A stretch of DNA of 56,105 nucleotides from JANMEX01 sp031423755 (GTDB lineage Bacteria > Pseudomonadota > Alphaproteobacteria > Rhizobiales > Rhizobiaceae): contig JANPGC010000205.1 in assembly GCA_031423755.1 (NCBI GenBank), forward strand, positions 1 through 56,105. The letters run 5' to 3'. This document shows positions 1 through 8,159 of the stretch, one piece after another; within the stretch, counting starts at the first letter, position 1, and each line of letters starts with the position of its first letter. Position numbers and translations under genes: made by a program. The notes under the pieces are model-generated. The model saw only the letters and a program-made list of their open reading frames with translations. It was not told the origin of the DNA and ran no database searches.

Positions 1-399
1 TCCGGCCTGACCGACAATGAAATCGCCCGTTACCAGCGCGAGGCCGTCACTGGCCACCGCCCGACATGGAAGGCCGGCGTCAACGCCGCCGCCAAGGAAA
101 CCACAGATCCGCTGAAGGCCCGCTGGGGCCGCTCCGCCCCGCGCGGCAAGACCCGCGATGCGTCAACACCTTTCACCGGCTCAGCGCCCGTATCCAAGAA
201 AGCCAAGCCGCTTGAAGCCAAGGCGCTCGACACGCTCGGCCTTGACTACAAGGCGACAAAAGAGGCCGTGCGCATCCGCTACAAGGAACTCTTGAAGCAG
301 CATCACCCCGACACCAATGGCGGCGACCGCAGCACGGAGGACCGGCTGCAGGCGGTAATCCAGGCCTACAAGTTGTTGAAACAGTCAGGAATGGGCTGA
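1..399 (+). CDS. J-domain (DnaJ-like) molecular chaperone, C-terminal part
   Basis: An open frame runs from base 1 to a TGA at 397-399, so only the last 132 residues are in the window and the start lies outside. The last ~65 residues form a compact J domain: LGLDY at its beginning, the diagnostic HPD tripeptide in HHPDTNGGD, then a helix ending QAYKLLK. J domains stimulate the ATPase of DnaK-type Hsp70s. The domain is C-terminal, with no G/F or zinc region visible after it, so this is a specialised co-chaperone and not canonical DnaJ. A J-domain gene directly before cobS is a common rhizobial arrangement. Whether it helps assemble the AAA+ chelatase is inference only. Confidence 0.85.
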   Translation, partial: SGLTDNEIARYQREAVTGHRPTWKAGVNAAAKETTDPLKARWGRSAPRGKTRDASTPFTGSAPVSKKAKPLEAKALDTLGLDYKATKEAVRIRYKELLKQHHPDTNGGDRSTEDRLQAVIQAYKLLKQSGMG

Positions 400-437
400 A
401 CGCATCAATTTGCGTTGATCCGCTCATCAGCGGATTT
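399..437 (+). terminator. Tandem hairpins after the J-domain gene, possible weak terminator
   Basis: Two adjacent perfect stems follow the stop codon: AACGCA/TGCGTT (399-404/411-416) and ATCCGCT/AGCGGAT (418-424/429-435, loop CATC). Only three T residues follow, so an intrinsic terminator is possible but weak. The rest of the 145-bp gap to cobS shows no other clear element. Confidence 0.35.
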
Positions 438-544
438 CATGGCCCTGCGGCCAATTGGCGTTGCAAATCCGGTTTCCACTTCTAGGTTGATGATTTAAGA
501 CGAATTTCAAAGTTCAGCGGCGAGGTCTGCGCCGTCACGGAGGC

Positions 545-1534
545 ATGATGAACAAGGTTGAACGCGATATCGCCGCGCTGCCCGATACGACGGTGAATGT
601 CCGCAAGGTTTTCGGCATTGACAGCGATATGACGGTCCCCGCCTATTTGGAGGCGATCGGGCAGGTGCCGGACATTGATCCCGACTATTTGTTTGACCGG
701 CAGACGACGTTGGCGATCCTTGCGGGCTTTGCCTTCAACCGCCGCGTCATGGTGTCCGGCTATCACGGCACCGGCAAATCGACCCATATCGAGCAGGTCG
801 CTGCCCGCCTCAACTGGCCGTGCGTGCGCGTCAACCTCGACAGCCACGTCTCGCGTATTGACCTGATCGGCAAAGATGCCATCGTCGTCAAGGAAGGCAT
901 GCAGGTCACCGAATTTCGCGACGGTATCCTGCCATGGGCCTATCAGAACAATGTCGCGCTGTGCTTCGACGAATATGACGCCGGCCGTCCGGATGTGATG
1001 TTCGTCATCCAGCGCGTGCTGGAATCGTCCGGCCGCCTGACGCTGCTCGACCAGTCCCGCGTCATCCGCCCGCATCCGGCCTTCCGCCTGTTCGCCACCG
1101 CCAACACGGTTGGCCTTGGCGACACGACAGGGCTTTATCACGGCACGCAGCAGATCAATCAGGCGCAGATGGACCGCTGGTCGATTGTCACCACGCTCAA
1201 CTATCTGCCGCACGACAATGAGGCTGCCATCGTTCTGGCCAAGTCGAAGCACTACCAGAACAAGGAAGGCCGCGACATCGTCAACAAGATGGTCCGTGTC
1301 GCCGACATGACGCGTCAGGCGTTCATCAATGGCGACCTGTCGACTGTCATGAGCCCGCGAACGGTGATCACATGGTCTGAAAATGCCGACATTTTCAAAG
1401 ACATCGGCATGGCCTTCCGTCTGACTTTCTTGAACAAGTGCGATGAACTCGAGCGCAATATTGTGGCCGAGTTTTATCAGCGTGCTTTCGGGCAGGATTT
1501 GCCGGAATCGCACACGAATGTGGTGCTGGCGTAG
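545..1534 (+). CDS. cobS: Aerobic cobaltochelatase subunit CobS
   Basis: CobS is the AAA+ ATPase subunit of the aerobic CobNST cobaltochelatase, which puts Co2+ into hydrogenobyrinic acid a,c-diamide in cobalamin synthesis. The 329-residue length fits the family. Visible motifs are Walker A GYHGTGKST (res 72-80), Walker B LCFDEYDA (139-146) and a sensor-1-like ATANT (184-188). A GGAGG at 539-543 precedes two consecutive ATGs (545 and 548). The second has the better spacing, so the true start may be one codon later. cobT follows after 120 bp. CobN, the large subunit, is not in this window, as is usual in rhizobia where cobN sits in another cobalamin cluster. Confidence 0.96.
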   Translation: MMNKVERDIAALPDTTVNVRKVFGIDSDMTVPAYLEAIGQVPDIDPDYLFDRQTTLAILAGFAFNRRVMVSGYHGTGKSTHIEQVAARLNWPCVRVNLDSHVSRIDLIGKDAIVVKEGMQVTEFRDGILPWAYQNNVALCFDEYDAGRPDVMFVIQRVLESSGRLTLLDQSRVIRPHPAFRLFATANTVGLGDTTGLYHGTQQINQAQMDRWSIVTTLNYLPHDNEAAIVLAKSKHYQNKEGRDIVNKMVRVADMTRQAFINGDLSTVMSPRTVITWSENADIFKDIGMAFRLTFLNKCDELERNIVAEFYQRAFGQDLPESHTNVVLA

Positions 1535-1577
1535 GGTGATGGACAATTCCGCTTCGCGATTGGCCGTCTTCTCCCCG

Positions 1578-1606
1578 CTTCTCCCCGCATGTGATGCGGG
1601 GAGAAG
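1578..1606. repeat. CTTCTCCCC-type intergenic palindrome, copy 1
   Basis: A 13-bp perfect inverted repeat (CTTCTCCCCGCAT, loop GTG, ATGCGGGGAGAAG) lies between cobS and cobT, preceded by an extra half copy CTTCTCCCCG at 1569-1578. The same core recurs at 31146-31169 and 56055-56085. It would fold as a strong hairpin in the cobS-cobT message. Confidence 0.85.
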
Positions 1607-1654
1607 AAAGACAATCGCCGACCCCGCTGCGTATGCCGGAGGGTCGCTCTAATC

Positions 1655-3559
1655 ATGCCCCCATCCTCCCAATCCCGCGAGAAGTCCCGAGGTCTCCTCG
1701 ACCTGGATCCTCTGCGCGTGGCGATGAAGGTCACTGTCCGTGCCATCGCGGCGGATGGGGAGCTGGAGGTGGTGTTTGCCAATGAAAAGCCGGCGCTGTC
1801 GGGTAATCGCGCCCGGCTGCCGGAATTCACCAAGAAGCCGACGCGCGAAGAGATTGCCATCACCCGCGGCCTCGGCGATTCGATGGCTTTGCGCCGCGCT
1901 TGCCATGACGCGAAGGTGCATGCGCAGCTGGCTCCCGAAGGCCAGAAGGCGCGGGCTATTTTTGACGCCGTCGAGCAGGCGCGCTGCGAGAGCATCGGCT
2001 CGCGCGCCATGGCAGGCGTTGCCGAAAACATTTCGGTGATGCTGGAAGACAAGTATGCCAAGGCCCGATTTGCCGACATCCGTGACAAGGCCGACGCGCC
2101 GCTTGAAGAGGCGCTTGCGTTGGTGGTGCGCGAGAAGCTGACCGGCAAGCCTGTGCCGCCGAGTGCGCAGTCTGTCGTCGATCTGTGGCGCGATTTCATC
2201 ACTGAGCGCGGCGGGGAGCGGTTTGCGGCGCTGGATGCCTCCGTCTCTGATCAGCCGGGCTTTGCCCGCGTGGTGCGCGATCTGCTCGTCTCGATGGAGA
2301 TGGCCGACGAGTACACCGAGGAAGACCCGTCCGAGAGCGAAGAGAGTTCGGCGGACGAAGAACAGCCACGTTCGGGCGAAGAATCGCAGCAGAGCGACGA
2401 GGGCGATTCGGGCGCGGAAGAATCTCCCGCTGAAGACAGCCAGCCGTCTGATGACCAACAGGAATCCGAATCCACCGAAGGCGCGGAGACGACGGCGGAA
2501 GATTATTCCGACGATGATGCCGATGCCGAAACGCCGGGCGAAACGCGCCGCGCCGAATTGCCCTGGACCAACCTGCCGCCGGAATTCGACTACAAGGTGT
2601 TCACCCGCGAGTTCGACGAGGAAGTCACCGCCGACCAGCTTTGCGATGAGGCGGAACTTGATAGGCTGCGGGCGTTTCTCGATAAACAGCTCAACAATCT
2701 CTCCGGCGTCGTCGGCCGCCTTGCCAACCGGTTGCAGCGCCGCCTTTTGGCGCAGCAGAACCGTGCGTGGGAGTTTGATCTCGAAGAGGGCTATCTCGAT
2801 CCGTCGCGCCTGACACGCATTGTGATCGACCCGATGCAGCCGCTGTCGTTCAAACGCGAGCGTGACACCGATTTCCGCGACACGGTGGTGACGCTCGTCA
2901 TCGACAATTCCGGTTCCATGCGCGGTCGCCCCATCACGGTTGCCGCGACTTGCGCCGATATTCTCGCCCGTACGCTGGAGCGCTGTGGTGTCAAGGTTGA
3001 GATTTTGGGCTTTACCACCAAAGCGTGGAAGGGCGGCATGGCGCGCGAGAAATGGCTGCATTCCGGCAAGCCTGCCACGCCGGGACGTCTAAACGACCTT
3101 CGCCACATCATCTACAAGTCCGCTGACCAGCCTTGGCGGCGCGCCAAGCGCAATCTTGGCCTGATGATGCGCGAGGGCCTGCTAAAGGAGAATATCGACG
3201 GGGAGGCGCTGCTGTGGGCGCACAACCGCCTTGTGGCGCGCCCGGAGCAGCGCAAGATCCTGATGATGATTTCCGACGGCGCGCCGGTTGATGATTCGAC
3301 GCTTTCGGTAAATCCGGGCAACTATCTTGAGCGTCATTTGCGCGCTGCCATCGAGATGATCGAAACGCGTTCACCGGTCGAATTGATCGCCATTGGCATC
3401 GGCCATGATGTGACGCGTTACTACCGCAAGGCCGTCACCATCGTTGACGCAGAGGAACTGGCGGGCGCAATGACCGAACAGCTGGCCGAGCTCTTTGCCG
3501 AGGACCAGTCCAAAGCTCAGAAGCCGCCGGTCGGCCAGCCGCGCCGCCGGCTCCGCTAA
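1655..3559 (+). CDS. cobT: Aerobic cobaltochelatase subunit CobT
   Basis: CobT is the MIDAS/VWA partner of CobS in the CobNST cobaltochelatase. It is 634 residues long, as expected. It has an N-terminal helical region, a strongly acidic low-complexity linker (about res 218-300, rich in D/E/S/Q) and a C-terminal von Willebrand A domain. Its MIDAS motif is D417-x-S419-x-S421 (IDNSGSM). CobS and CobT are known to form stacked hexameric rings that drive CobN. The ATG at 1655 follows a purine-rich GGAGGG about 13 bases upstream. This is cobaltochelatase CobT and should not be confused with the DMB phosphoribosyltransferase that shares the symbol. Confidence 0.96.
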   Translation: MPPSSQSREKSRGLLDLDPLRVAMKVTVRAIAADGELEVVFANEKPALSGNRARLPEFTKKPTREEIAITRGLGDSMALRRACHDAKVHAQLAPEGQKARAIFDAVEQARCESIGSRAMAGVAENISVMLEDKYAKARFADIRDKADAPLEEALALVVREKLTGKPVPPSAQSVVDLWRDFITERGGERFAALDASVSDQPGFARVVRDLLVSMEMADEYTEEDPSESEESSADEEQPRSGEESQQSDEGDSGAEESPAEDSQPSDDQQESESTEGAETTAEDYSDDDADAETPGETRRAELPWTNLPPEFDYKVFTREFDEEVTADQLCDEAELDRLRAFLDKQLNNLSGVVGRLANRLQRRLLAQQNRAWEFDLEEGYLDPSRLTRIVIDPMQPLSFKRERDTDFRDTVVTLVIDNSGSMRGRPITVAATCADILARTLERCGVKVEILGFTTKAWKGGMAREKWLHSGKPATPGRLNDLRHIIYKSADQPWRRAKRNLGLMMREGLLKENIDGEALLWAHNRLVARPEQRKILMMISDGAPVDDSTLSVNPGNYLERHLRAAIEMIETRSPVELIAIGIGHDVTRYYRKAVTIVDAEELAGAMTEQLAELFAEDQSKAQKPPVGQPRRRLR

Positions 3560-3562
3560 GCG

Positions 3563-4543
3563 ATGAATTTATCACGGCTCATCTTCGCATCGGCGCTGCT
3601 GTTTGGCGCTCCGGCTTGCGCCGAAGACATTCAGGTCAACAGCCGCATCATCGATAGTTTTCGGATCGGCTCGGACGAAACGCGGTTTGGTCCTTTGGAG
3701 TTCAACGGCGGTCTGGAGTTGACATCTGCCAACCGTGATTTCGGCTCGCTGTCCGGCCTGCGATTCACCAAGCCGGGCAGCTCATTGCTTGCCGTTTCGG
3801 ACAATGGCTTCTGGATATCGGCTACGATCAGGCGCGATGCCGCTGGCCATCCCGCCTCGTTCGATCAGGTTCGAATTGTTGAAATGCAGGATGCAGACGG
3901 TGATCCTACTTTGGAAAAGTGGAATACTGATGCTGAAGGGCTTTTGGTTGATGGCGACAAGGTCACTGTGTCATTCGAACGCAACCATCGTATCGCCACG
4001 GGCACGCTGGACCGGGAAACTTTGACGTTCACCGCGAGAAACGTGAAGCTGCCGGTACCCACGCGAGAACTGCGCAACAACCGGGGCTTTGAGGCGCTGA
4101 CCAAATCCCCTGTTGACAGCCAGCTACAAGGCGCGCGCGTTGTCGTCAGCGAAAAGAGCCTGAACAAGGCCGGGGATATATTCGCGGCCGTTATGGAAGG
4201 CCCGCAGAAGGGCATTTTCTACGTCACGCGTGGCGGAGATTTTGATATCTCCGACGGTGATTTCCTGCCCAATGGCGATATGCTGCTGTTGGAGCGCAGC
4301 TTCTCCATGGCTTCCGGCGTCGCCATGCGCATCCGCCAAATCCACGGCGCAGACATCAGGCCGGGCGCGACGGTTGATGGCCCCATATTGTTTGAAGCTG
4401 ACATGGCCTACCAGATTGACAACATGGAATGCCTTGACGTCTGGCAGCGCCCTGACGGGGCCACGATGATCTCGCTGGCGTCCGACGACAATCACTCGAT
4501 CTTGCAGCGGAACGTGTATCTGGAATTCAGGTTGGCGGAGTAA
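3563..4543 (+). CDS. Secreted esterase-like/phytase-like (PF13449-type) protein
   Basis: The product has 326 residues with a Sec signal peptide (NLSRLIFASALLFGAPACA, probable cleavage before ED at residue 21), so it is periplasmic or exported. The body has features of the 'esterase-like activity of phytase' beta-propeller family: GLRFTKPGSSLLAVSDNGFW near res 70-88, the charged segment DTDAEGL-like NTDAEGLLVDGD, NRGFEALT, and a late DNMECLDVW. No catalytic triad can be assigned by eye. The start lies 3 bp after the cobT stop, so it is probably co-transcribed with cobST. A direct role in cobalamin synthesis is not indicated. Confidence 0.8.
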   Translation: MNLSRLIFASALLFGAPACAEDIQVNSRIIDSFRIGSDETRFGPLEFNGGLELTSANRDFGSLSGLRFTKPGSSLLAVSDNGFWISATIRRDAAGHPASFDQVRIVEMQDADGDPTLEKWNTDAEGLLVDGDKVTVSFERNHRIATGTLDRETLTFTARNVKLPVPTRELRNNRGFEALTKSPVDSQLQGARVVVSEKSLNKAGDIFAAVMEGPQKGIFYVTRGGDFDISDGDFLPNGDMLLLERSFSMASGVAMRIRQIHGADIRPGATVDGPILFEADMAYQIDNMECLDVWQRPDGATMISLASDDNHSILQRNVYLEFRLAE

Positions 4544-4550
4544 GGGGGTC

Positions 4551-5171
4551 TCAGCGCAGCCCCTCGACCGGCTTCAGCACATTGAGCAGCGCCCCATAAG
4601 GCACCAGCGCCAAGACGCCCATCAGCATTTTTACACAGAAATCGCCGAAAGCCAGCGCAGCCCATAGCGGAATCTCCGTCCCGAACAGCGACGCGCCGAA
4701 GCCGAGGGAGGCATCCTGCATGCCAAATGCTGCGTCAAGGCCGGCAAATACCGGCGCAAAAGCCAGCGTGAAGAAAATAACCGTATCCAAGAGTGAGCCA
4801 AAAATGGTCGCCATAAACGGCGCTTTCCACCACGTCTGGCGGCGCAACCGGTCAAACACCTGGATGTCGAGCAACTGGCCTGTCAGAAAAGCCGTGCCGG
4901 AGGCAATGGCGATGCGGGGCGTCGCCAGCCAGACCGATAGGACGACTGCAACGATGAAGCCCGCGATCACCACGCGGCGTGCAGCTGGCTTGCCGTAGCG
5001 CCGGTTCGCAAGGTCATTGACCAGAAACGCCACTGGATAGGTGAACGCGCCCCAAGTGAGTAACTCACCGAAGCCGAAATGGTCGAATGGATACTGGACA
5101 AGAATGTTCGATGCCACGACAACGAGCGTCATGGCCGCCACAAATGGCATATAGGTTTTCAAGGACGGCAT
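4551..5171 (-). CDS. yhhQ: Queuosine-precursor transporter, YhhQ/COG1738 family
   Basis: This is a hydrophobic protein of 206 residues with about six membrane segments. It carries family hallmarks: VVVASNILVQYP in helix 1, TWGAFTYPVAFLVNDLANRRYGK, ASGTAFLTGQLLDIQVFDRLRR and FGSLLDTVIFF. YhhQ proteins take up preQ0/preQ1 for queuosine tRNA modification. I chose the ATG at 5171 (MPSLKTYMPF). An upstream GTG/ATG extension would encode residues with no family match and would run through a structured leader. The ATG forms part of a candidate preQ1-I pseudoknot. rpmB lies 53 bp upstream on the same strand, so the pair may share a transcript. Confidence 0.9.
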   Translation of the reverse strand: MPSLKTYMPFVAAMTLVVVASNILVQYPFDHFGFGELLTWGAFTYPVAFLVNDLANRRYGKPAARRVVIAGFIVAVVLSVWLATPRIAIASGTAFLTGQLLDIQVFDRLRRQTWWKAPFMATIFGSLLDTVIFFTLAFAPVFAGLDAAFGMQDASLGFGASLFGTEIPLWAALAFGDFCVKMLMGVLALVPYGALLNVLKPVEGLR

Positions 5172-5214
5172 TTTTTTATCCTGGGTGATGGAACCAGTGA
5201 CGGCGGATGCCGTC
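5164..5214 (-). promoter_or_regulatory. Candidate preQ1-I riboswitch controlling yhhQ translation
   Basis: Read 5' to 3' on the minus strand. A P1 stem is formed by CUGG (5197-5194) and CCAG (5186-5183). The loop begins UUC, then CAU, then a C followed by A-C. The A-rich tail GAUAAAAAA ends in AUG. Loop CAU (5190-5188) can pair with the tail AUG (5171-5169), which is the yhhQ start codon, giving the H-type pseudoknot typical of class I preQ1 aptamers. The C after the P2 strand sits where the preQ1-pairing C sits. The Shine-Dalgarno AGGA overlaps the 3' side of P1. A hairpin GACGGC/GCCGUC (5214-5209/5204-5199) precedes it. The COG1738 transporter context supports the call; covariation was not tested. 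Confidence 0.7.
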
Positions 5215-5224
5215 AAAGTTTTGA

Positions 5225-5524
5225 TCAGGCGGCGGCGACCAGCGTAGCAAGCTTCTTGGTCAGCTGACGCTTCAAGAGGCGTGCGCGCTGCGACAGTTCG
5301 CTCTCCGGCGCCTTGACAAGAAACGCGTCAAGACCGCCGCGATGCTCGACCGTGCGCAAGGCGTTGGCCGAAATCCGGAAACGGAAGCTCTGCGCCAAAG
5401 CTTCGGAAGCCAGCGTCACATTGACGAGGTTCGGCAGGAAGCGGCGGCGGGTCCGGTTGTTGGCATGGCTGACATTGTTGCCATACATGACGCCTTTGCC
5501 TGTCAATTCGCATGAGCGGGACAT
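5225..5524 (-). CDS. rpmB: 50S ribosomal protein L28
   Basis: The 99-residue basic protein begins SRSCELTGKGVMYGNNVSHANNRTRRRFLPNL, the standard L28 N-terminus, and continues with SFRFRISANALRTVEHRGGLDAFL. It is a structural protein of the large subunit that binds near the exit-site region of 23S rRNA. The alphaproteobacterial form normally has 95-100 residues and lacks the zinc ribbon of some other L28s, as here. The ATG at 5524 is preceded by AAGGT at a good distance. It is divergent from the DUF3108 gene and upstream of yhhQ. Confidence 0.98.
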   Translation of the reverse strand: MSRSCELTGKGVMYGNNVSHANNRTRRRFLPNLVNVTLASEALAQSFRFRISANALRTVEHRGGLDAFLVKAPESELSQRARLLKRQLTKKLATLVAAA

Positions 5525-5782
5525 GTGTCTTACCTTCGAGTGTCGGGCTCCGGCAAACGGCTTTGGCGCGCATGGCGCGTTGTTCCGGAGGGGAGCCTCA
5601 GGGGAAAAGTTGGCGGTTCATACCCATCAGCCACCCAATCGTCAAGCCGGACATGCACTTTGGCAGGCATTTTCATGGCCTCGTGTCCGCCGCCACTGAA
5701 GCCTTACCGCAAAATCGCCGGATTTGCGACGCAGGAGACGGGCCAAGGGACGAAGCGGGGCGCATTTCCCCGAACGGGAATA

Positions 5783-6574
5783 ATGAACATGACTGGTTTT
5801 GACTCAACAGCGTCGTTTTCTGCCGCTGCTCTGTCTGCGCTGATTTTGCTGGGTTCCGCGCCTGCCCGCGCCGAGACGTTCAAGAGCGAGTATGTCGTCT
5901 CGATTTTCGGGCTGTCCGTTGCCAAGTCGAATTTTACCACCACGTTGAATGGCGAGCGCTATTCTGTCAGTGGCGGTTTGCGCAGTGCAGGGCTTGCCGA
6001 ATTCTTTGATGACACGCACGGCAGCATTTCCGCCTCCGGACAATTGGGTGCAAGAGGCTTGGTCCCGGCGAGCTATGTCGTTGACTACACCACAGGCGTC
6101 AAGAAGAAGCGCACAGCGCTCGGCTTTTCAGGCGGCGCGGTTTCTTCTGTTTCCAACACGCCGGCCGTGAAAAAGGGCAAGGGCTGGATCGAAGTCACGC
6201 CCGGCCAGCTGCGCAACGTCAGCGACCCGATCATGGCGTTCGTCGTCAAGGCCGGTTCGCTGGATGACGTCTGCTCAAAGACTATCCATGTTTTCGACGG
6301 CGAGACCCGTGCGGATTTTGTGCTGTCGCCTGTCGGGCGCACCGAGGTTGAGACCAGCGGCTATTCTGGCCCCGCGATGACCTGCGCCATGCGTTTTGTG
6401 CCGCTTTCCGGCTTCAGGGCGGGCAAAAAGCAGATAGAATACCTGAAAAACAGCAGTAAAATGCTGGCGACATTCGCACCGATGGGCGACACAGGGCTCT
6501 ATGCCCCTGTGGTCGCAAAGGTCGGCACGCAAATCGGCACGGTCACCATCCGCGCGGCGCGGTTCGGGAACTAG
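5783..6574 (+). CDS. DUF3108 family exported protein
   Basis: The predicted protein has 263 residues with a signal peptide (hydrophobic ALSALILLGSAPARA, cleavage before ETFKSEY). The following YVVSIFGLSVAKSNFTTTLNGERYSVSGGLRSAGLAEFF matches the beta-rich, lipid-binding-like DUF3108 fold. The function is unknown in the family. The frame is open further upstream to 5525, but the ATG at 5783 follows GGGAA and begins just before the signal peptide, so I take it as the start. It is read away from rpmB, an arrangement I recall from other rhizobia. Confidence 0.8.
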   Translation: MNMTGFDSTASFSAAALSALILLGSAPARAETFKSEYVVSIFGLSVAKSNFTTTLNGERYSVSGGLRSAGLAEFFDDTHGSISASGQLGARGLVPASYVVDYTTGVKKKRTALGFSGGAVSSVSNTPAVKKGKGWIEVTPGQLRNVSDPIMAFVVKAGSLDDVCSKTIHVFDGETRADFVLSPVGRTEVETSGYSGPAMTCAMRFVPLSGFRAGKKQIEYLKNSSKMLATFAPMGDTGLYAPVVAKVGTQIGTVTIRAARFGN

Positions 6575-6609
6575 GACAAAGGCGGGCGGTCCCCGCGCTG
6601 GGAGTTTCG

Positions 6610-7485
6610 ATGCGCGGGGCGACATTGACCGGCTTTCTGGCCATCGCGATGTGGGCGCTCTTGGCGCTGCTGACATCTGTTGCGGGCAACACGCCCGCCT
6701 TTCAGCTCATGGCCATGACGTTCGGAATCGCCGCCATCGGCGGTGTTGCAAGCTGGATGTTGCGGCCGGGCGCATGGAATGCGCTGAAACTGCCGCCGGT
6801 GGCTTGGGCCGTCGGCGTCGGCGGGCTGTTCGGCTATCATTTCGTTTATTTCACCGCGCTTGCCAACGCGCCGACAGTTGACGCCAGCCTGATCGCCTAC
6901 CTCTGGCCGTTGTTCATTGTGCTGGGTTCGGCGCTGGTGCCGGGTGAGACGCTGAAATGGCACCATGTCGCCGGCGCGCTGCTCGGGCTTGCCGGTGCGG
7001 GGCTGATTGTTACCAAGGGCGGGTCTGCCGCGTTCGAGGCGCAGTATGCGTTTGGCTACATGATGGCCTTCGGCTGCGCGCTGTTGTGGTCCGCCTATTC
7101 CCTGTTGTCGCGGCGCCTTTCCGCTGTTCCTACGGACGCCGTGACCGGTTTCTGTGCTGCAACGGCGGCGCTGGCGTTTGTTTGCCACATGGCGTTTGAA
7201 ACCACTGTCTGGCCACAGGGCGCGACCCAATGGATTGCGGTCGCCCTGCTCGGACTTCTCCCGGTCGGCGCAGCCTTCTTCGCTTGGGATTACGGCGTCA
7301 AGCGCGGCAACATCCAGATTCTTGGCGCGGCCAGCTACGCATCGCCGCTGTTGTCCACCATCGTCCTCGTGTTGGCCGGCAAAGCCGAATTCACCGCGCC
7401 GGTGATCGTTGCCTGCCTGCTTATCACCTTCGGGGCCGTGCTGGCCTCGAAAGACATGATCTTTGCCAGGAAAGTCGCCGCATGA
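6610..7485 (+). CDS. EamA/DMT-family transporter (copy 1)
   Basis: The 291-residue integral membrane protein has ten predicted helices in two EamA repeats. Repeat-like segments are VDASLIAYLWPLFIVLGSALVPGETLKWHHVAGALLGLAGAGLIV and the second-half VGAAFFAWDYGVKRGNIQILGAASYASPLLSTIVLVLAGKAEF. DMT-family proteins export or import metabolites such as amino acids; the substrate cannot be read from sequence. GGGAG lies 6-10 bases before the ATG. The stop overlaps the start of the next gene by 4 bp (ATGA), implying translational coupling. A second, distinct EamA protein is at 36359-37246. Confidence 0.9.
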   Translation: MRGATLTGFLAIAMWALLALLTSVAGNTPAFQLMAMTFGIAAIGGVASWMLRPGAWNALKLPPVAWAVGVGGLFGYHFVYFTALANAPTVDASLIAYLWPLFIVLGSALVPGETLKWHHVAGALLGLAGAGLIVTKGGSAAFEAQYAFGYMMAFGCALLWSAYSLLSRRLSAVPTDAVTGFCAATAALAFVCHMAFETTVWPQGATQWIAVALLGLLPVGAAFFAWDYGVKRGNIQILGAASYASPLLSTIVLVLAGKAEFTAPVIVACLLITFGAVLASKDMIFARKVAA

Positions 7486-8159
7486 GCATTTTGCCGTTTG
7501 CGGGTGGTCTTGAGAACAGTCAGAACGGCCTTCTGGTCATCGCGGCGCTGGCCGCGATCTACTATCTGCTGAGGCCCGCTGATGCATTTGGCAATCGCTG
7601 GGCTGCGCTGAAGACAATTCCCGTTGCCGCCATGGCCTTGGTCGCCAAGGACGCGGGGGCACCCATGGCGTTGATCGTTGCCTTGGGGCTTTCTGCCCTC
7701 GGCGATTTTCTGTTGGCTCACAAGGGCGACATGCCGTTCCTTGCCGGACTGGCCGCTTTTCTCGCGGCGCACATCGCCTACGTCTGTCTGTTTCTCGGCG
7801 CAGCGGGCAGCGGGGCGTTCATTCTTCCGTCTGAAGTTTGGAGGCTTGTTGCTGCCGTAGTGATCATCATCCACTCCGCCAACATGACGCGGCTTCTGGC
7901 ACCCTCTGTCAAATCAACCATGAAATTGCCTGTGCTGACCTATATCATGGCGATCATGGCAATGGGTGTATCCGGCGCGCTGCATGTCACGCCGCAGGTG
8001 TTTGCGGGTGTGGCGTTGTTCATCGTGTCGGACACGCTTTTGGCGACGGAGAGTTTTCTGCTGCCGGATGACAGCGCGCAAAGGGCCCCGCTCAAAAAGG
8101 CTGTTTGGGTGACGTATATTGCGGCCCAGATGCTGATTTTGCTGGGAATTATTGTTTAG
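7482..8159 (+). CDS. YhhN/TMEM86-type membrane protein (lysoplasmalogenase family)
   Basis: The product has 225 residues and about eight hydrophobic helices. Diagnostic segments are the acidic LGLSALGDFLLAHKGDMPFLAGLAAFLAAHIAYV and VALFIVSDTLLATESFLLPDD, which carry the conserved Asp residues of the YhhN family. Animal homologues hydrolyse lysoplasmalogens and some bacterial ones do too; the role here is unproven. The ATG overlaps the stop of the EamA gene (ATGA). Its own stop overlaps the end of the convergent gloB gene by 4 bp. Confidence 0.85.
   Translation: MSILPFAGGLENSQNGLLVIAALAAIYYLLRPADAFGNRWAALKTIPVAAMALVAKDAGAPMALIVALGLSALGDFLLAHKGDMPFLAGLAAFLAAHIAYVCLFLGAAGSGAFILPSEVWRLVAAVVIIIHSANMTRLLAPSVKSTMKLPVLTYIMAIMAMGVSGALHVTPQVFAGVALFIVSDTLLATESFLLPDDSAQRAPLKKAVWVTYIAAQMLILLGIIV

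Noticed and set aside
400..544. Cobalamin riboswitch before cobS
   Set aside because: The gap is only 145 bp and lacks the B12-box; it holds two hairpins only.
482..1546. Long minus-strand open frame across cobS
   Set aside because: It mirrors cobS in an antisense frame of GC-rich DNA, with no ribosome-binding site and no family-like sequence.
1649..3061. 470-codon minus-strand open frame across cobT
   Set aside because: Antisense shadow of cobT caused by GC codon bias; its repeats reflect the acidic linker of CobT.
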